Shown here in pieces: positions 47,069 through 59,024 of a DNA stretch of 64,000 nucleotides. Under the pieces are notes generated by a model, which had not been told where the DNA came from, made no database searches, and saw nothing but the letters and a program-made list of their open reading frames with translations. The position numbers and the translations under genes were made by a program. Source of the DNA: Vibrio sp. SCSIO 43137 (lineage in GTDB: Bacteria > Pseudomonadota > Gammaproteobacteria > Enterobacterales > Vibrionaceae); contig NZ_CP116383.1 of the NCBI RefSeq assembly GCF_028201475.1, forward strand, positions 3,309,464 to 3,373,463, given 5' to 3'. How positions within the stretch are numbered: the first letter of the stretch is position 1; each line of letters starts with the position of its first letter.

Positions 47069-47935
47069 TTAAACCGCTGCAGCACCCGAAACAATTTCCG
47101 ACAGTTCTTGTGTAATCGCCGCTTGACGCGCCTTGTTATACACAAGTTCTAAGTCTTCAATCAGGTTACTTGCATTATCTGTTGCTGCTTTCATCGCAAT
47201 CATTCGAGCCGCTTGCTCACAGGCAAGGTTCTCTACCACACCCTGATACACCTGAGATTCGACGTAACGAACCAGAAGGGCATCCAGTAGTGGCTTTGGC
47301 TCGGGCTCATAAATGTAGTCCCAAGAATGAGTGCGCTGCATTTCTTCGCTGTCCGATTTAGGCAAAGGTAGCAATTGATCGATCGTTGGTTCTTGAACCA
47401 TGGTATTTACAAACTTGTTAAACACCACGTACAGGCGATCTAACTCACCTTCATCATATTTCTTCAGCATTACGCCAACAGAACCAATCAGATCTTCAAG
47501 ACTAGGCTCATCGCCAAGACCTGAAACCTGAGCAGCTACCTTAGCGCCACTGTTATTGAAAAATGCTGTTGCTTTTGAACCGATAACGGCCAAATCAACG
47601 TCTGCACCTTTCTCTTTCCACTCTTGCATGTCTAACATGGCTTTCTTGAACAAGTTAATGTTCAGGCCACCACACAAGCCGCGGTCAGTAGAAATCATGA
47701 TGTAACCAACACGTTTGGCTTCACGCTCTTCCAGGTACGGATGTTTGTACTCCAGATTACCGTTAGCCAAATGACCGATCACTTTACGCATTGTTTCAGC
47801 ATATGGACGGGAAGCTCCCATTGCGTCTTGCGAACGACGCATTTTTGAAGCTGCTACCATTTCCATCGCTTTCGTGATCTTCTGAGTGCTTTTAACACTC
47901 CCGATCTTAGTACGAATCTCTTTTGCGCCGGCCAT
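47069..47935 (-). CDS. atpG: ATP synthase F1 gamma subunit
   Basis: The rotating central-stalk subunit. 288 residues, with long N- and C-terminal helices ([20 protein letters not shown] at the start; [15 protein letters not shown] at the end) around a Rossmann-like middle. Confidence 0.97.
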   Translation of the reverse strand: MAGAKEIRTKIGSVKSTQKITKAMEMVAASKMRRSQDAMGASRPYAETMRKVIGHLANGNLEYKHPYLEEREAKRVGYIMISTDRGLCGGLNINLFKKAMLDMQEWKEKGADVDLAVIGSKATAFFNNSGAKVAAQVSGLGDEPSLEDLIGSVGVMLKKYDEGELDRLYVVFNKFVNTMVQEPTIDQLLPLPKSDSEEMQRTHSWDYIYEPEPKPLLDALLVRYVESQVYQGVVENLACEQAARMIAMKAATDNASNLIEDLELVYNKARQAAITQELSEIVSGAAAV

Positions 47936-48001
47936 CGTATTACTCTCTCTTTATGATAACTTCGTTAATGGTGACCCTAAGGCCACCCACTCACTTATCA
48001 A

Positions 48002-49543
48002 TTACCAGGTCTGGGTTGCTACGAAATCGTCCACAATCTTCTTAAGTTGTGCTTCGATTTCATCGTTGTATGCACCCGTTGTATCGATCTCTTTTACAAA
48101 ATCGGCAAACTGGCTACGAGCAAACGAAAGTAGTGCATCTTCGAAATCAGCAAGCTTGTTCAGCTCGATGTTTTCCAGATAACCACGTTCTGCCGCAAAG
48201 ATAACAAGAGACTGATCAAATACAGACATTGGAGCATATTGTTTCTGCTTCATTAGCTCTGTAACTTTTTGACCATGGTCTAGCTGTTTCTTTGTCGCTT
48301 CATCAAGGTCAGATGAGAACTGAGCAAACGCAGCTAGTTCACGATACTGTGCCAGAGCGGTACGGATACCACCTGAAAGCTTCTTGATGATTTTCGTCTG
48401 TGCTGAACCACCTACACGAGATACTGAGATACCTGGGTCAACCGCCGGACGTACGCCCGCGTTGAACAGCTCAGTTTGCAGGAAGATCTGACCATCGGTA
48501 ATCGAGATTACGTTGGTAGGTACGAATGCGGATACGTCACCAGCCTGAGTTTCGATGATAGGAAGAGCAGTCAATGAACCGGTCTTACCTTTCACTTCAC
48601 CCTTAGTGAACTTCTCTACATACTCTTCGTTTACACGAGCAGCACGCTCTAGAAGACGAGAGTGAAGATAGAATACATCCCCAGGGAATGCTTCACGGCC
48701 TGGTGGGCGTTTCAGTAGTAGAGAGATCTGACGATACGCTACCGCTTGCTTAGATAGATCATCATAAACAATCAGTGCATCTTCACCACGATCACGGAAG
48801 TACTCACCCATTGCACAACCTGCGTAAGGCGCCAGATACTGAAGCGCAGCAGATTCAGATGCAGAAGCAACAACAACAATCGTGTTTTGTAGTGCGCCGT
48901 GCTCTTCAAGCTTACGTACTACGTTTGCGATAGTTGATGCTTTCTGACCGATAGCAACATAGATAGAGTAGATTCCAGAATCTCTCTGGTTGATGATGGC
49001 ATCGATAGCCATCGCGGTTTTACCTGTCTGACGGTCACCGATGATAAGTTCACGCTGGCCACGACCAATTGGGATCATGGAGTCAACTGACTTATAACCA
49101 GTTTGTACAGGCTGGTCTACCGATTTACGGTCGATTACACCCGGAGCAATAACTTCTACAGGAGAAGTCAGTTTCGCTTCGATTGGACCTTTACCATCGA
49201 TAGGCTCACCCAGTGTGTTTACCACACGACCTAGTAGTTCAGGACCTACTGGTACCTCAAGGATACGGCCAGTACCTGTTACTTTCATGCCTTCCTGTAG
49301 GTCAGCATATGGGCCCATTACAACCGCACCAACCGAGTCACGCTCAAGGTTAAGTGCGAGTGCATAACGACCACCCGGTATTTCAATCATTTCACCTTGC
49401 ATCACGTCCGCTAGGCCGTGAATGCGAATAATACCATCGCTTACCGATACGATAGTACCTTCATTACGAGCTTCACTAACAACTTCGAAAGATTCGATAC
49501 GTTGTTTGATTAGATCGCTTATTTCCGTGGAATTAAGTTGCAT
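48002..49543 (-). CDS. atpA: ATP synthase F1 alpha subunit
   Basis: The non-catalytic nucleotide-binding subunit. 513 residues from the ATG at 49541-49543 ([17 protein letters not shown]), the E. coli length; the frame open to 49573 overlaps atpH and is not supported. The P-loop is [10 protein letters not shown] (about 169). Confidence 0.98.
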   Translation of the reverse strand: MQLNSTEISDLIKQRIESFEVVSEARNEGTIVSVSDGIIRIHGLADVMQGEMIEIPGGRYALALNLERDSVGAVVMGPYADLQEGMKVTGTGRILEVPVGPELLGRVVNTLGEPIDGKGPIEAKLTSPVEVIAPGVIDRKSVDQPVQTGYKSVDSMIPIGRGQRELIIGDRQTGKTAMAIDAIINQRDSGIYSIYVAIGQKASTIANVVRKLEEHGALQNTIVVVASASESAALQYLAPYAGCAMGEYFRDRGEDALIVYDDLSKQAVAYRQISLLLKRPPGREAFPGDVFYLHSRLLERAARVNEEYVEKFTKGEVKGKTGSLTALPIIETQAGDVSAFVPTNVISITDGQIFLQTELFNAGVRPAVDPGISVSRVGGSAQTKIIKKLSGGIRTALAQYRELAAFAQFSSDLDEATKKQLDHGQKVTELMKQKQYAPMSVFDQSLVIFAAERGYLENIELNKLADFEDALLSFARSQFADFVKEIDTTGAYNDEIEAQLKKIVDDFVATQTW

Positions 49544-49556
49544 GCTCCAATCCCCA

Positions 49557-50090
49557 TCAAGACTGCAATGCATCGCTCAGACGGTCGATCTGACCGCGAG
49601 TTGAGTTATCGATGACTAAGTCTCCGGCTCGAATAATAACCCCACCAAGTAGGGCCTCATCTACACTGCAATTCAGGTTAACTTTACGTTCAAGACGCTT
49701 CTCAAGTTTGCTGCTGATATTGGCAAGTTGTTCTTTTGTCAGCTTAGAGGCGGAAAGAACTTCCACATCCATCACCTTCTCCAGCTCATGTTTCAGGGCC
49801 AGGAACTCTTCACAAACATCAGGAAGGGCCTTTAACCGGCCATTCTCAGCCATCACCCTTAGCAGGTTCTGGCCATGTTCATCAAACTGTTCGCCGCAAA
49901 CGGCAATAAAGATTTCTGCTAGTTTGTCAGCAGAAGCAGAACCAGAAAGCAGTTCTTTAATCTCTTTATTTTTTGTCACTTCTGTAGCGAAAGTCAGCAT
50001 CTGGCTCCATTGATCCAGTGCCCCTTTTTCTACAGCAAAGTCAAACGCTGCTTTAGCATAGGGGCGTGCTATTGTAGTCAATTCAGACAT
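49557..50090 (-). CDS. atpH: ATP synthase F1 delta subunit
   Basis: The peripheral-stalk subunit that joins F1 to the b dimer. 177 residues: an N-terminal helical bundle ([18 protein letters not shown]) and the C-terminal signature [20 protein letters not shown]. It ends 13 bp before atpA. Confidence 0.96.
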   Translation of the reverse strand: MSELTTIARPYAKAAFDFAVEKGALDQWSQMLTFATEVTKNKEIKELLSGSASADKLAEIFIAVCGEQFDEHGQNLLRVMAENGRLKALPDVCEEFLALKHELEKVMDVEVLSASKLTKEQLANISSKLEKRLERKVNLNCSVDEALLGGVIIRAGDLVIDNSTRGQIDRLSDALQS

Positions 50091-50104
50091 ATGCGCCCCC
50101 TGCT

Positions 50105-50575
50105 TTAAAGTTTTGCAGTAATGTTGTCGAGAATATCTTTTTGCGCATCTTTATCGATAGAACGCTCAAGGATTTTCTCCGCACCAGCTAAAGCCAGAGT
50201 AGCAACTTGTTTGCGCAGTTCATCTTTCGCGCGATTACGTTCTGCTTCAATTTCTGCTTCTGCCTGAGCAAGGATTTTCTGGCGTTCTGCCTGAGCTTCC
50301 TCGCGAGCTTCATCAATAATTTGAGCTTTACGTTTGTTCGCTGCGTCAATGACCTCTGTTGCTGTGCGCTTCGCTTCTTTCAATTGGTCAGAAGCGTTGG
50401 CTTGTGCTAGATCTAAGTCTTTTGCTGCTCTTTCAGCAGCCAGCAGACCGTCAGCAATTTTCTTCTGACGCTCTTCGATAGCACCCATAATTGGCGGCCA
50501 TACATATTTCATGCAGAACCACACAAATAATGTGAATGCGATAGCTTGACCTAGCAGAGTTGCGTTCATATTCAC
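50105..50575 (-). CDS. atpF: ATP synthase Fo b subunit
   Basis: The peripheral-stalk membrane subunit. 156 residues: one N-terminal membrane helix (about 8-26) and a long charged coiled coil. The start is GTG at 50573-50575; GAGGGG lies 8 bases upstream of it, whereas the ATG two codons later would be 14 bases away. The GTG also aligns with the E. coli start MNLNATILGQ. Confidence 0.95.
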   Translation of the reverse strand: MNMNATLLGQAIAFTLFVWFCMKYVWPPIMGAIEERQKKIADGLLAAERAAKDLDLAQANASDQLKEAKRTATEVIDAANKRKAQIIDEAREEAQAERQKILAQAEAEIEAERNRAKDELRKQVATLALAGAEKILERSIDKDAQKDILDNITAKL

Positions 50576-50631
50576 AACAGCTACCCCTCTATTAGTTCAT
50601 CAAGTTCAAAGTACTAGTTTCTTTGAGCTAC

Positions 50632-50940
<309 letters not shown>

Positions 50941-50944
50941 TTAA

Positions 50945-51760
<816 letters not shown>

Positions 51761-51765
51761 TCATC

Positions 51766-52155
51766 CTATTTTTTTTTGTTAATGAATAGCGCTGGCAAAA
51801 AGATGTTAATCCCTAACGCCAGCAAATAGGTTAGTTTCAGGGGAACTAAGTCCACCTGCATATACATGTAAGCGACAGAAAATAGAATGACTGTGATTGA
51901 AATTTTTAATGCTTCACCCGTATAAAACGACGCCGTGACCGCTTTCGCAGCACGAGCCCCGCTAAACATAAAGGCGAAAAACGCAAAAACTGCATTGGCG
52001 ATAACAAAAATACCACCACCAACTAGCGCAGATACTCCCCAATCAACATTCACGGCAATAGCCATTCCTGCTGCTACAACTGTAACCACGCTAGATTGAA
52101 TCAATAACAATCGCTTTGCAAGCTCTCGCCCTGGTCGCGCTAGCGTAGCTACCAT
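51766..52155 (-). CDS. atpI: ATP synthase accessory protein AtpI
   Basis: A 129-residue membrane protein with four hydrophobic segments, first gene of the atp operon. AtpI assists c-ring assembly and possibly Mg2+ supply. The start ATG lies 9 bases after GAGG. An out-of-frame ATG eight bases earlier opens only MNTW-stop and sits too close to the GAGG. Confidence 0.9.
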   Translation of the reverse strand: MVATLARPGRELAKRLLLIQSSVVTVVAAGMAIAVNVDWGVSALVGGGIFVIANAVFAFFAFMFSGARAAKAVTASFYTGEALKISITVILFSVAYMYMQVDLVPLKLTYLLALGINIFLPALFINKKK

Positions 52156-52230
52156 GTATTCATACCTCGATTTTTATTCCAACTGCGCACTTTTTATATT
52201 CACTTCACTGTGCTTGGAAAAACGGCGAAA

Positions 52231-52258
52231 ATTATACGGTCAGTCATGCTGAATGCAA
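52231..52258 (-). promoter_or_regulatory. atp operon promoter
   Basis: On the minus strand, TTGCAT, a 16-bp spacer and TATAAT. It lies 76 bp before atpI and gives a leader of about 70 nt. No other strong promoter was seen in the 192-bp atpI-parB gap. Confidence 0.8.
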
Positions 52259-52347
52259 TAAATTTACAGCATTAATTAACGTTTTTGTTTACAAACCTAC
52301 AACTTTCGCAAGAATTCTTGTAACAAATTTCTTTTTTACAGAGACAA

Positions 52348-53229
52348 TTAATGGCTTTCCAGCAGCTTAATTAATTTCTCTAGTTTGTGAGGTTCATCAA
52401 AAGTGATGGTCATTTTTGATTTACCGTTGCTGCTACGCACCAGACTCACGTTGGAGCCTATGCTCTGGCTTAACCGCTCTGAAATAGCAACGGCTTCATT
52501 ATCAACCACTTTTTCAGTTGATGCTTTTGGCTGAAGGTACTTCTTAACGTACTGTTCAGCCTGACGCACTGTCATCTGCTTATCTGAGATAATCTTAGCG
52601 ACTTCTGTCTGCTCTCCGCTTTTTAGCGCCAGCAGAGTACGGGCATGGCCCATTTCCAGTCGTTTCTTCTCAACCAACTGCTTCACTTCTGTGTCCAGTT
52701 GATTCAGTCTGAGCAGGTTGGTGACGGTTGTGCGTGATTTACCAATTACGTCAGCCACTTGCTGATGAGTCAGTTCAAACTCATCCTGAAGACGCTCTAA
52801 CGCCTGAGCCTCTTCAATCACATTCAGGTCTTCACGCTGAATGTTTTCAATAAGCGCCATAGCAATGGCGGCTCTGTCCTGTACGTTTTTAACAACGCAC
52901 GGTACCTGTTTCAGCCCGGCTTGCCGTGCTGCGCGCCAGCGGCGTTCACCGGCAATAATTTCATAACCGCCACTCTCTAAAGGCCTGACAACAATAGGTT
53001 GAATAATGCCCTGGGACTGGATAGATGCCGACAGCTCTTCCAGAGCCTCTTCCGACATCTCTTTGCGCGGCTGATATACACCAGGCTTTAAATCAGAGAC
53101 AGCAATTTCAGCCAAATCGCCTTCAACGGAAATGGACTGACTTTTTGTCGCTATCTGCTGTTTTTCTCTGGCTAGAGAGCTGGTCGCTAATAAGGCATCT
53201 AAGCCTTTTCCTAAACCACGTTTAGACAT
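52348..53229 (-). CDS. parB: Chromosome partitioning protein ParB (Spo0J)
   Basis: The parS-binding CTPase clamp of the chromosome I segregation system. 293 residues: start MSKRGLGKGLDALLA, the ParB/Srx CTP-binding domain with GERRWRAARQAGL, a helix-turn-helix (HQQVADVIGKSRTTVTNLLR) and a C-terminal dimer domain. It lies 29 bp after parA. I did not see a parS site in this window. Confidence 0.96.
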   Translation of the reverse strand: MSKRGLGKGLDALLATSSLAREKQQIATKSQSISVEGDLAEIAVSDLKPGVYQPRKEMSEEALEELSASIQSQGIIQPIVVRPLESGGYEIIAGERRWRAARQAGLKQVPCVVKNVQDRAAIAMALIENIQREDLNVIEEAQALERLQDEFELTHQQVADVIGKSRTTVTNLLRLNQLDTEVKQLVEKKRLEMGHARTLLALKSGEQTEVAKIISDKQMTVRQAEQYVKKYLQPKASTEKVVDNEAVAISERLSQSIGSNVSLVRSSNGKSKMTITFDEPHKLEKLIKLLESH

Positions 53230-53258
53230 TCAGGTGTATTCCTCTGTTCCTAATTAAA

Positions 53259-54032
53259 TCAAGCCGGGACTTCTTCACGACGAAGAATCTCTCCTGCCAG
53301 GGCTAAGTACGCTTTTGCGCCGGCGGAGTGCTTATCATAATACATAGCTGGTCTGCCATGACTAGGGGCTTCTGCTAATCGAACATTACGAGGAATCACA
53401 GTTCGGTATACTTTTCCACCAAAATGCTTCTTCAGTTGATCGGAAACTTCGTTTGAAAGTCGGTTTCTCGGATCAAACATGGTTCGTAATAAACCTTCTA
53501 TTTTTAAGTTTTCATTTACAACAGCGGCAAGCTTGCTAATGGTATCCATTAGAGCTGTCAGTCCTTCCAGTGCAAAATATTCACACTGCATAGGCACAAG
53601 AACAGAATCTGCAGCTGCCATTGCGTTGATTGTAAGAAGGTTTAGTGAAGGGGGACAATCTATAAAGATGAAATCATAGTTATCGCGAATTGAAGATAGT
53701 GCATTTTTTAACCGCACTTCCCGGGCAAAAACTTCCATCAATTTGATTTCTGCCGCGGTCACATCACCGTTAGCAGCGATTAAATCGTAACCGCCGCTGG
53801 TTGTCGTGCAGACCACCTCATTGAAAGGCGTATCTTCTACCAGCAGGTCGTAAGCAGTGGCATCCACCTGATACTTATCAACCCCGCTGGCCATAGTCGC
53901 GTTGCCCTGTGGGTCAAGATCAATAACCAACACCTTACGCTTGGTTGCAGCCATGGAAGCGGCCAGGTTGATACATGTCGTCGTTTTACCGACACCGCCT
54001 TTCTGGTTGGCTATAGCAATAATTCTTCCCAC
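53259..54032 (-). CDS. parA: Chromosome partitioning ATPase ParA (Soj)
   Basis: A Walker-type ATPase that moves ParB-parS complexes. 257 residues with the deviant Walker A motif KGGVGKTT (about 11-18), and DLDPQGNATM. The start codon is GTG at 54030-54032, with AGAGG 5 bases upstream. It lies 10 bp after rsmG. Confidence 0.96.
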   Translation of the reverse strand: MGRIIAIANQKGGVGKTTTCINLAASMAATKRKVLVIDLDPQGNATMASGVDKYQVDATAYDLLVEDTPFNEVVCTTTSGGYDLIAANGDVTAAEIKLMEVFAREVRLKNALSSIRDNYDFIFIDCPPSLNLLTINAMAAADSVLVPMQCEYFALEGLTALMDTISKLAAVVNENLKIEGLLRTMFDPRNRLSNEVSDQLKKHFGGKVYRTVIPRNVRLAEAPSHGRPAMYYDKHSAGAKAYLALAGEILRREEVPA

Positions 54033-54042
54033 AGTAACCTCT

Positions 54043-54678
54043 CTATTTTTCCTGATGAGCTAAGACTACAAGATGTCGTTCACCTTCCAGCTCTGGAACT
54101 TTCAAAGCTTTGATTTCGATCACACTACACCACTCTGGTAACTGAGCGATTTCTTGTTGCGGAAGCTGACCTTTAAGTGCCAAAAATTGACCTGTGTCTC
54201 TTTTTGGCAGGTGCTGACACCATTCCACCATATCCGTGATGGAGGCAAACGCGCGGCTAAGCACCACATCAAACTTCTCTTCAGGCTGAAACTCTTCAAC
54301 CCGGCTCTGAACCGTAGTGACATTATCAATGCCCAGCTCATGCAGAACCTGTTTAATAAAACGGATTCGCTTACCAAGGCTGTCCAGCAGGAAAAACTGT
54401 TTATCCGGATTCATTATCGCCAACGGAATGCCCGGTAACCCCGGACCAGTACCCACATCAATCAGGCGTTCACCAAACAGGTGCGGGCTGACGACAATAC
54501 TGTCCATAATATGTTTGACCAGCATTTCCATAGGATTACGTACTGAAGTCAGGTTATAGGCTTTGTTCCACTTATCCAGCAGGCGGACATAACCAACTAA
54601 TTGCTCTCGCTGTTTATCATCTACCGACAAATCAGTTTGCTGAATAAGATTATCCAGCGTTTGAGATAATGCTTCCAT
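54043..54678 (-). CDS. rsmG: 16S rRNA m7G527 methyltransferase RsmG (GidB)
   Basis: Methylates G527 of 16S rRNA; loss gives low-level streptomycin resistance. 211 residues, with the SAM loop [14 protein letters not shown] (about 72-85). It starts at the base next to the mnmG stop, so the two are coupled. Confidence 0.96.
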   Translation of the reverse strand: MEALSQTLDNLIQQTDLSVDDKQREQLVGYVRLLDKWNKAYNLTSVRNPMEMLVKHIMDSIVVSPHLFGERLIDVGTGPGLPGIPLAIMNPDKQFFLLDSLGKRIRFIKQVLHELGIDNVTTVQSRVEEFQPEEKFDVVLSRAFASITDMVEWCQHLPKRDTGQFLALKGQLPQQEIAQLPEWCSVIEIKALKVPELEGERHLVVLAHQEK

Positions 54679-56571
54679 TTACGCTTCTCCCTTCTTCAGC
54701 ATGCCTTGTTTCTTCAGATGAACAAGCAGGATAGATATCGCCGCCGGAGTAATACCAGAAATACGTGAAGCTACACCGATAGATTCCGGCTTAGCCTCAT
54801 TCAGCTTAACCACAACCTCGTTGGATAACCCTTTAACCTGAGCATAATCAAGATCAACAGGCAACTTAGTTGCTTCGTGACGCAGAGACTTTTCTATTTC
54901 GTCTTTCTGACGCTGGATATAACCTTCATACTTAACCTGAATCTCAACCTGTTCGGAAGCCTGTTTATCATCCAGTGCAGGCGCAAAGTCATCCAGCGAA
55001 GTAAGTTGTTGATAATTAATCTCCGGACGACGCAGTAGATCTTCGCCACTCGCTTCCCGCGACATAGGCGTTTTAAGCAAGGCGTTAAGCTGATCAATGT
55101 TCTCTGACTTAGGATTCATCCAGCTTTCACTTAATCTCTGCCTTTCACGCTCAATATTTTCAACTTTCTCGTTGAAGCGTGCCCAGCGCACATCATCGAT
55201 CAATCCGAGTTCACGGCCCTGTTCAGTAAGGCGTAGATCCGCATTGTCTTCACGCAATAACAGGCGATATTCCGCACGGGAAGTAAACATGCGGTAAGGT
55301 TCTTTGGTGCCCATGGTAGAAAGATCGTCTATCAGCACGCCCATATAGGCCTGATCACGACGAGGGCTCCAGCCCTCTTTGTCCTGCGTAAACAAGCTGG
55401 CGTTCAGGCCGGCCATCAGCCCCTGAGCCGCCGCTTCTTCGTATCCTGTGGTTCCGTTGATCTGTCCGGCAAAGAACAGACCTTTAATAAACTTGCTCTC
55501 GTAGGTCTGCTTCAGATCGCGCGGATCGAAGAAATCGTATTCAATAGCGTAACCTGGTCTCATAATATGCGCGTTCTCAAAGCCTTTCATTGAACGGACA
55601 ATCTCAACCTGAACATCAAACGGCAGGCTGGTAGAGATACCATTAGGGTAGAGTTCTGTTGTAGTCAGCCCTTCAGGCTCAATAAAGATCTGATGGCTGT
55701 TCTTATCAGCAAAGCGCATCACTTTGTCTTCGATTGACGGACAGTATCTCGGACCAATCCCTTCAATTACACCTGCATACATAGGGCTTCTGTCAAGGTT
55801 CGCCCGGATAACATCGTGAGTTTTCTCATTGGTATGAGTAATAAAGCATGGGATCTGACGCGGATGATCTTCCCGTTTACCTAAAAACGAGAATACCGGA
55901 GTAGGATCATCACCGTGTTGCGCTTCCAACTGAGAGAAATCAACACTGTTGGCGTCGATTCTCGGCGGCGTACCGGTTTTTAAACGATCCACCCGTAACG
56001 GTAACTCACGCAAACGCTGGGCAAGGGCGATCGACGGAGGATCGCCTGCACGGCCTCCTGACGAGTTTTCCATACCAATATGAATCTTACCCCCAAGAAA
56101 GGTCCCGACAGTTAACACAACCGCTTTGGCATGGAATTTAAGTCCCATCTGAGTAACAACACCAGTAACCTGATGGTTTTCTACAATAAGATCATCGGCC
56201 GGTTGTTGAAACAGGGTGAGGTTCTCTGTGTTCTCCAGCACTTGTCTGATGGCGGATTTATACAGTAATCGATCCGCCTGTGCTCTGGTTGCTCTTACAG
56301 CAGGTCCTTTTGAGGCATTTAGTGTTCTGAACTGAATACCCGCTTTATCGATGGCCTGAGCCATGATCCCGCCTAAGGCATCAACCTCTTTTACCAGATG
56401 ACCTTTACCTATCCCACCTATCGCCGGGTTACAGGACATCTGGCCCAAGGTATCAATATTGTGGGTAAGCAACAGGGTTTTCTGACCTGTTCTTGCTGAT
56501 GCAAGTGCGGCTTCCGTTCCAGCATGACCGCCACCAATTACGATGACATCAAATTTTTCGTGATAAAGCAT
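54679..56571 (-). CDS. mnmG: tRNA uridine 5-carboxymethylaminomethyl modification enzyme MnmG (GidA)
   Basis: An FAD enzyme that with MnmE installs cmnm5 at U34 of tRNAs. 630 residues. The FAD loop is [11 protein letters not shown] (about 13-23), with [15 protein letters not shown] in the middle and a C-terminal helical MnmE-binding domain. It is first in the mnmG-rsmG-parA-parB operon and borders oriC, as in most gammaproteobacteria. Confidence 0.98.
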   Translation of the reverse strand: MLYHEKFDVIVIGGGHAGTEAALASARTGQKTLLLTHNIDTLGQMSCNPAIGGIGKGHLVKEVDALGGIMAQAIDKAGIQFRTLNASKGPAVRATRAQADRLLYKSAIRQVLENTENLTLFQQPADDLIVENHQVTGVVTQMGLKFHAKAVVLTVGTFLGGKIHIGMENSSGGRAGDPPSIALAQRLRELPLRVDRLKTGTPPRIDANSVDFSQLEAQHGDDPTPVFSFLGKREDHPRQIPCFITHTNEKTHDVIRANLDRSPMYAGVIEGIGPRYCPSIEDKVMRFADKNSHQIFIEPEGLTTTELYPNGISTSLPFDVQVEIVRSMKGFENAHIMRPGYAIEYDFFDPRDLKQTYESKFIKGLFFAGQINGTTGYEEAAAQGLMAGLNASLFTQDKEGWSPRRDQAYMGVLIDDLSTMGTKEPYRMFTSRAEYRLLLREDNADLRLTEQGRELGLIDDVRWARFNEKVENIERERQRLSESWMNPKSENIDQLNALLKTPMSREASGEDLLRRPEINYQQLTSLDDFAPALDDKQASEQVEIQVKYEGYIQRQKDEIEKSLRHEATKLPVDLDYAQVKGLSNEVVVKLNEAKPESIGVASRISGITPAAISILLVHLKKQGMLKKGEA

Positions 56572-57000
56572 GGACCGACCTTAGGGTATTCAAGCTAAAA
56601 GAGGTAAATAAAAGGAGCGCTATTCTACCTGTTTTAATCAAGTGATAAAACGGCTTTAACGAAATTTTGGATCAGGCAAAAGAGCTTAATTATATATAAG
56701 ATCTTATATAGAGATCTTTTATTGGATCTATTATTAGGCAGAACTGATCATGTGGATAAGCGAAAAATGATCAATAAGATCAAAAGGATTTATACGATCG
56801 TTTTTTGTGATCATTCTTTGATCTACAGGAGGATTAGCTGGGATCAAAATAGCTAGTTATCAACAGGTGGATTTAAGAAAGGATCTTATTATTTGGATAA
56901 CTATATGTTAATCACTGGATAAATCGATTTTATTCACAAATGAGGATATTGGGTGGCTTAATAGTTGAATAACTGTAGATAGTTTTGGAAACTGCTAGAG
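56572..57000. other. oriC: Chromosomal replication origin oriC
   Basis: The core spans about 56700-56938. Three 13-mers starting GATCT (56700-56712, 56713-56725, 56725-56737) form the unwinding element next to an A/T-rich run. DnaA boxes: R1 TTATCCACA on the minus strand at 56751-56759; TTATCAACA at 56857-56865; TTATCCAAA on the minus strand at 56892-56900; a weaker TTATCCAGT at 56914-56922; TTATTCACA at 56930-56938. Eleven GATC Dam/SeqA sites fall between 56700 and 56885, plus one at 56669. It is bounded by mnmG and mioC as in E. coli. Confidence 0.96.
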
Positions 57001-57009
57001 TAAGACCTT

Positions 57010-57050
57010 TAAAAACAAAAGGTTACAGAGGTTTAATTCCGTAACCTTCT
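57010..57050 (-). terminator. Terminator of mioC, facing oriC
   Basis: On the minus strand, AAGGTTAC, a 14-base loop, GTAACCTT, then TTGTTTTT. It starts just after the mioC stop codon and ends about 70 bp before the rightmost DnaA box. Confidence 0.85.
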
Positions 57051-57054
57051 ATTT

Positions 57055-57489
57055 TCAGAAGTTATTCAGGTGTTGTTTTAGCCAGATTTCGGCAGGTTCT
57101 TCAGGAACCGGAGAAGAGAGAACATCTATGGTAAAACAGTCAGTAATAGGTGTTGCTCCTATGTCCTGAAGAAGCTCAAAAGCATTTTTTCCTGCTGCGC
57201 AGAAGGTGTCGTAGCTTGAGTCTCCGAGGGCGACTACAGCATATTTCACCTGATCCATACGTGGAGGCGTGCTTTGAAGCTGATGGAAGAAAGCTTTTAT
57301 GTTGTCAGGGTATTCGCCTGCACCATGAGTCGAGGTGATGATCAGCCAGGTGCCTTGTGCCGGAATATCATTGATATCGGGGTTGTTGTGAATCTGGCTC
57401 TCTTTGCCCTGCTCTGACAGCAGATCACTCAGATGATCGCCAACGTACTCTGCACCACCTAGCGTGCTGCCTGTAATTATTTGAATCAT
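57055..57489 (-). CDS. mioC: FMN-binding flavodoxin-like protein MioC
   Basis: A flavodoxin-fold protein of 144 residues (E. coli 147). FMN loop [15 protein letters not shown] at the N-terminus and [11 protein letters not shown] (about 53-63). E. coli MioC has been linked to biotin synthase reduction. It lies between mnmE and oriC and is transcribed toward oriC. Confidence 0.94.
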   Translation of the reverse strand: MIQIITGSTLGGAEYVGDHLSDLLSEQGKESQIHNNPDINDIPAQGTWLIITSTHGAGEYPDNIKAFFHQLQSTPPRMDQVKYAVVALGDSSYDTFCAAGKNAFELLQDIGATPITDCFTIDVLSSPVPEEPAEIWLKQHLNNF

Positions 57490-57500
57490 ATAGGTTCCTT

Positions 57501-57533
57501 TAAAAAAATAGGGTGGAAACCACCCTATTTACC
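57501..57533 (-). terminator. Terminator of mnmE overlapping its stop codon
   Basis: On the minus strand, AATAGGGTGG, a 3-base loop, CCACCCTATT, then seven T. The TAG stop of mnmE lies inside the left arm. It leaves only about 12 bp before the mioC start. Confidence 0.9.
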
Positions 57534-58886
57534 AATACAGAAAGAGGAGAATATCCGTCCCAGAAGATCATCTGAGCTAAATTCACCGGTAATTTCATTC
57601 AGGTGCTGCTGGGCAATTCTTAGCTCTTCAGCCAGAATCTCTCCGGCCATAAAGCCTTCAAGTTGCTGCTGACCAATATCCAGATGCTCAGACGCTTTCT
57701 CCAGCGCTTCTAAATGGCGTCTTCTGGCCATAAAGCTGCCTTCTGAACTGCCGGAGAAGCCCATACACTCTTTCAGGTGAGTCCTTAGTGCCTCGACACC
57801 TTGTCCGGTTTTTGCTGACAGGCGGATAAGAGTAGGGGAGTTAACATGGCAGATACCCAGATCTTCGCCTGTCTGGTCAGCTTTATTACGGATCACCGTG
57901 ATACCGACGTTATCCGGAAGCCGGTCGATAAAGTCCGGCCAGATTTCTTTAGGATCCGTTGCGTCAGTTGTGGTGCCATCCACCATAAACAGCACCCTGT
58001 CAGCCTGAGCTATCTCTTCCCATGCCCGGTCGATACCGATTCTTTCTACTTCGTCGATGGCATCCCTGAGGCCGGCAGTATCTATGATATGCAAGGGCAT
58101 ACCGTCAATATGGATATGCTCCCGTAGTACATCCCGGGTGGTTCCTGCTATATCCGTTACTATCGCTGAATCTTTGCCTGAGAGGGCATTTAACAGACTG
58201 GATTTACCGGCGTTAGGGCGTCCGGCGATAACCACTTTCATGCCTTCGCGCATAATGGCGCCCTGATTGGCCTCTTCCCTTACTGCTTTGAGGTTATCTA
58301 TGATCCCCTGCAGATCGGCGCTGACCTTTCCGTCAGCCAGAAAGTCGATCTCCTCTTCCGGAAAGTCGATGGCGGCTTCCACATAGATCCTTAAATGGAT
58401 AAGAGACTCAACTAACAGGTTAATTTTGTTAGAAAACTGTCCTTGCAGTGAAAGCAGGGCGGATTTTGCTGCCTGTTCCGAGCTGGCATCGATCAGATCA
58501 GCAATAGCTTCAGCCTGAGCCAAATCCATTTTGTCGTTAAGGAAAGCACGTTCTGAGAACTCTCCCGGGCGGGCGGAACGTACATTTTCTATAGTCAGGA
58601 TGCGCTTTATCAGCATATCCATAACAATTGGGCCACCGTGGCCCTGAAGTTCTAAAACATCTTCGCCGGTAAAAGAGTTCGGGTTAGGGAAAAACAGTGC
58701 GATACCCTGATCAAGTTCGGAACCATCTTCAGCTTTAAATGGCAGATACTCTGCGTATCTCGGCTTTAATGTTTTTCCGGTCATTTGCAGAGCTACCTGA
58801 GCCGCTTTGGGGCCTGATACTCGTATTATGCCAACACCACCTCTTCCGGGAGCCGTAGCCTGCGCGACTATAGTGTCTGTGGTCAT
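57525..58886 (-). CDS. mnmE: tRNA modification GTPase MnmE (TrmE)
   Basis: The GTPase partner of MnmG in U34 modification. 453 residues from the ATG at 58884-58886 ([17 protein letters not shown]). N-terminal formyl-THF-binding domain, helical domain, inserted G domain with [14 protein letters not shown] (about 221-234), DTAGLRD and NKAD, and the C-terminal CIGK with the essential Cys. Confidence 0.97.
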   Translation of the reverse strand: MTTDTIVAQATAPGRGGVGIIRVSGPKAAQVALQMTGKTLKPRYAEYLPFKAEDGSELDQGIALFFPNPNSFTGEDVLELQGHGGPIVMDMLIKRILTIENVRSARPGEFSERAFLNDKMDLAQAEAIADLIDASSEQAAKSALLSLQGQFSNKINLLVESLIHLRIYVEAAIDFPEEEIDFLADGKVSADLQGIIDNLKAVREEANQGAIMREGMKVVIAGRPNAGKSSLLNALSGKDSAIVTDIAGTTRDVLREHIHIDGMPLHIIDTAGLRDAIDEVERIGIDRAWEEIAQADRVLFMVDGTTTDATDPKEIWPDFIDRLPDNVGITVIRNKADQTGEDLGICHVNSPTLIRLSAKTGQGVEALRTHLKECMGFSGSSEGSFMARRRHLEALEKASEHLDIGQQQLEGFMAGEILAEELRIAQQHLNEITGEFSSDDLLGRIFSSFCIGK

Positions 58887-58908
58887 CTCAATACCTAAAT
58901 AAAATATG

Positions 58909-58939
58909 CAGTGACGTTTTTGATTCGACAACGTCACTG
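58909..58939. repeat. 10-bp inverted repeat in the mnmE upstream region
   Basis: CAGTGACGTT and AACGTCACTG are perfect complements with an 11-base loop, 23 bp before the mnmE start. There is no T run. A second hairpin (TGCCTGA/TCAGGCA, 58955-58975) lies next to it. Confidence 0.7.
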
Positions 58940-58976
58940 GCTATGAATTCTCTCTGCCTGAATTGTAATCAGGCAA

Positions 58977-59008
58977 AAACAAAAAGGCGACCTTTTGGCC
59001 GCCTTTCT
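58977..59008 (-). terminator. Terminator of rpmH-rnpA-yidD-yidC
   Basis: On the minus strand, AAAGGCGGCC, a 4-base loop, GGTCGCCTTT and a TTGTTTTT tract, directly after the yidC stop. Confidence 0.88.
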
Positions 59009-59024
59009 AAGTGTTTATTTCATC

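Noticed and set aside
52149..52163. Tiny open frame (MNTW-stop) overlapping the atpI start
   Set aside because: The ATG is one base from GAGG, too close for initiation; the atpI ATG is well spaced.
52156..56571. Search for a parS site (TGTTTCACGTGAAACA) near parAB
   Set aside because: None seen by eye here or elsewhere in the window; a motif scan would be needed to exclude degenerate sites.
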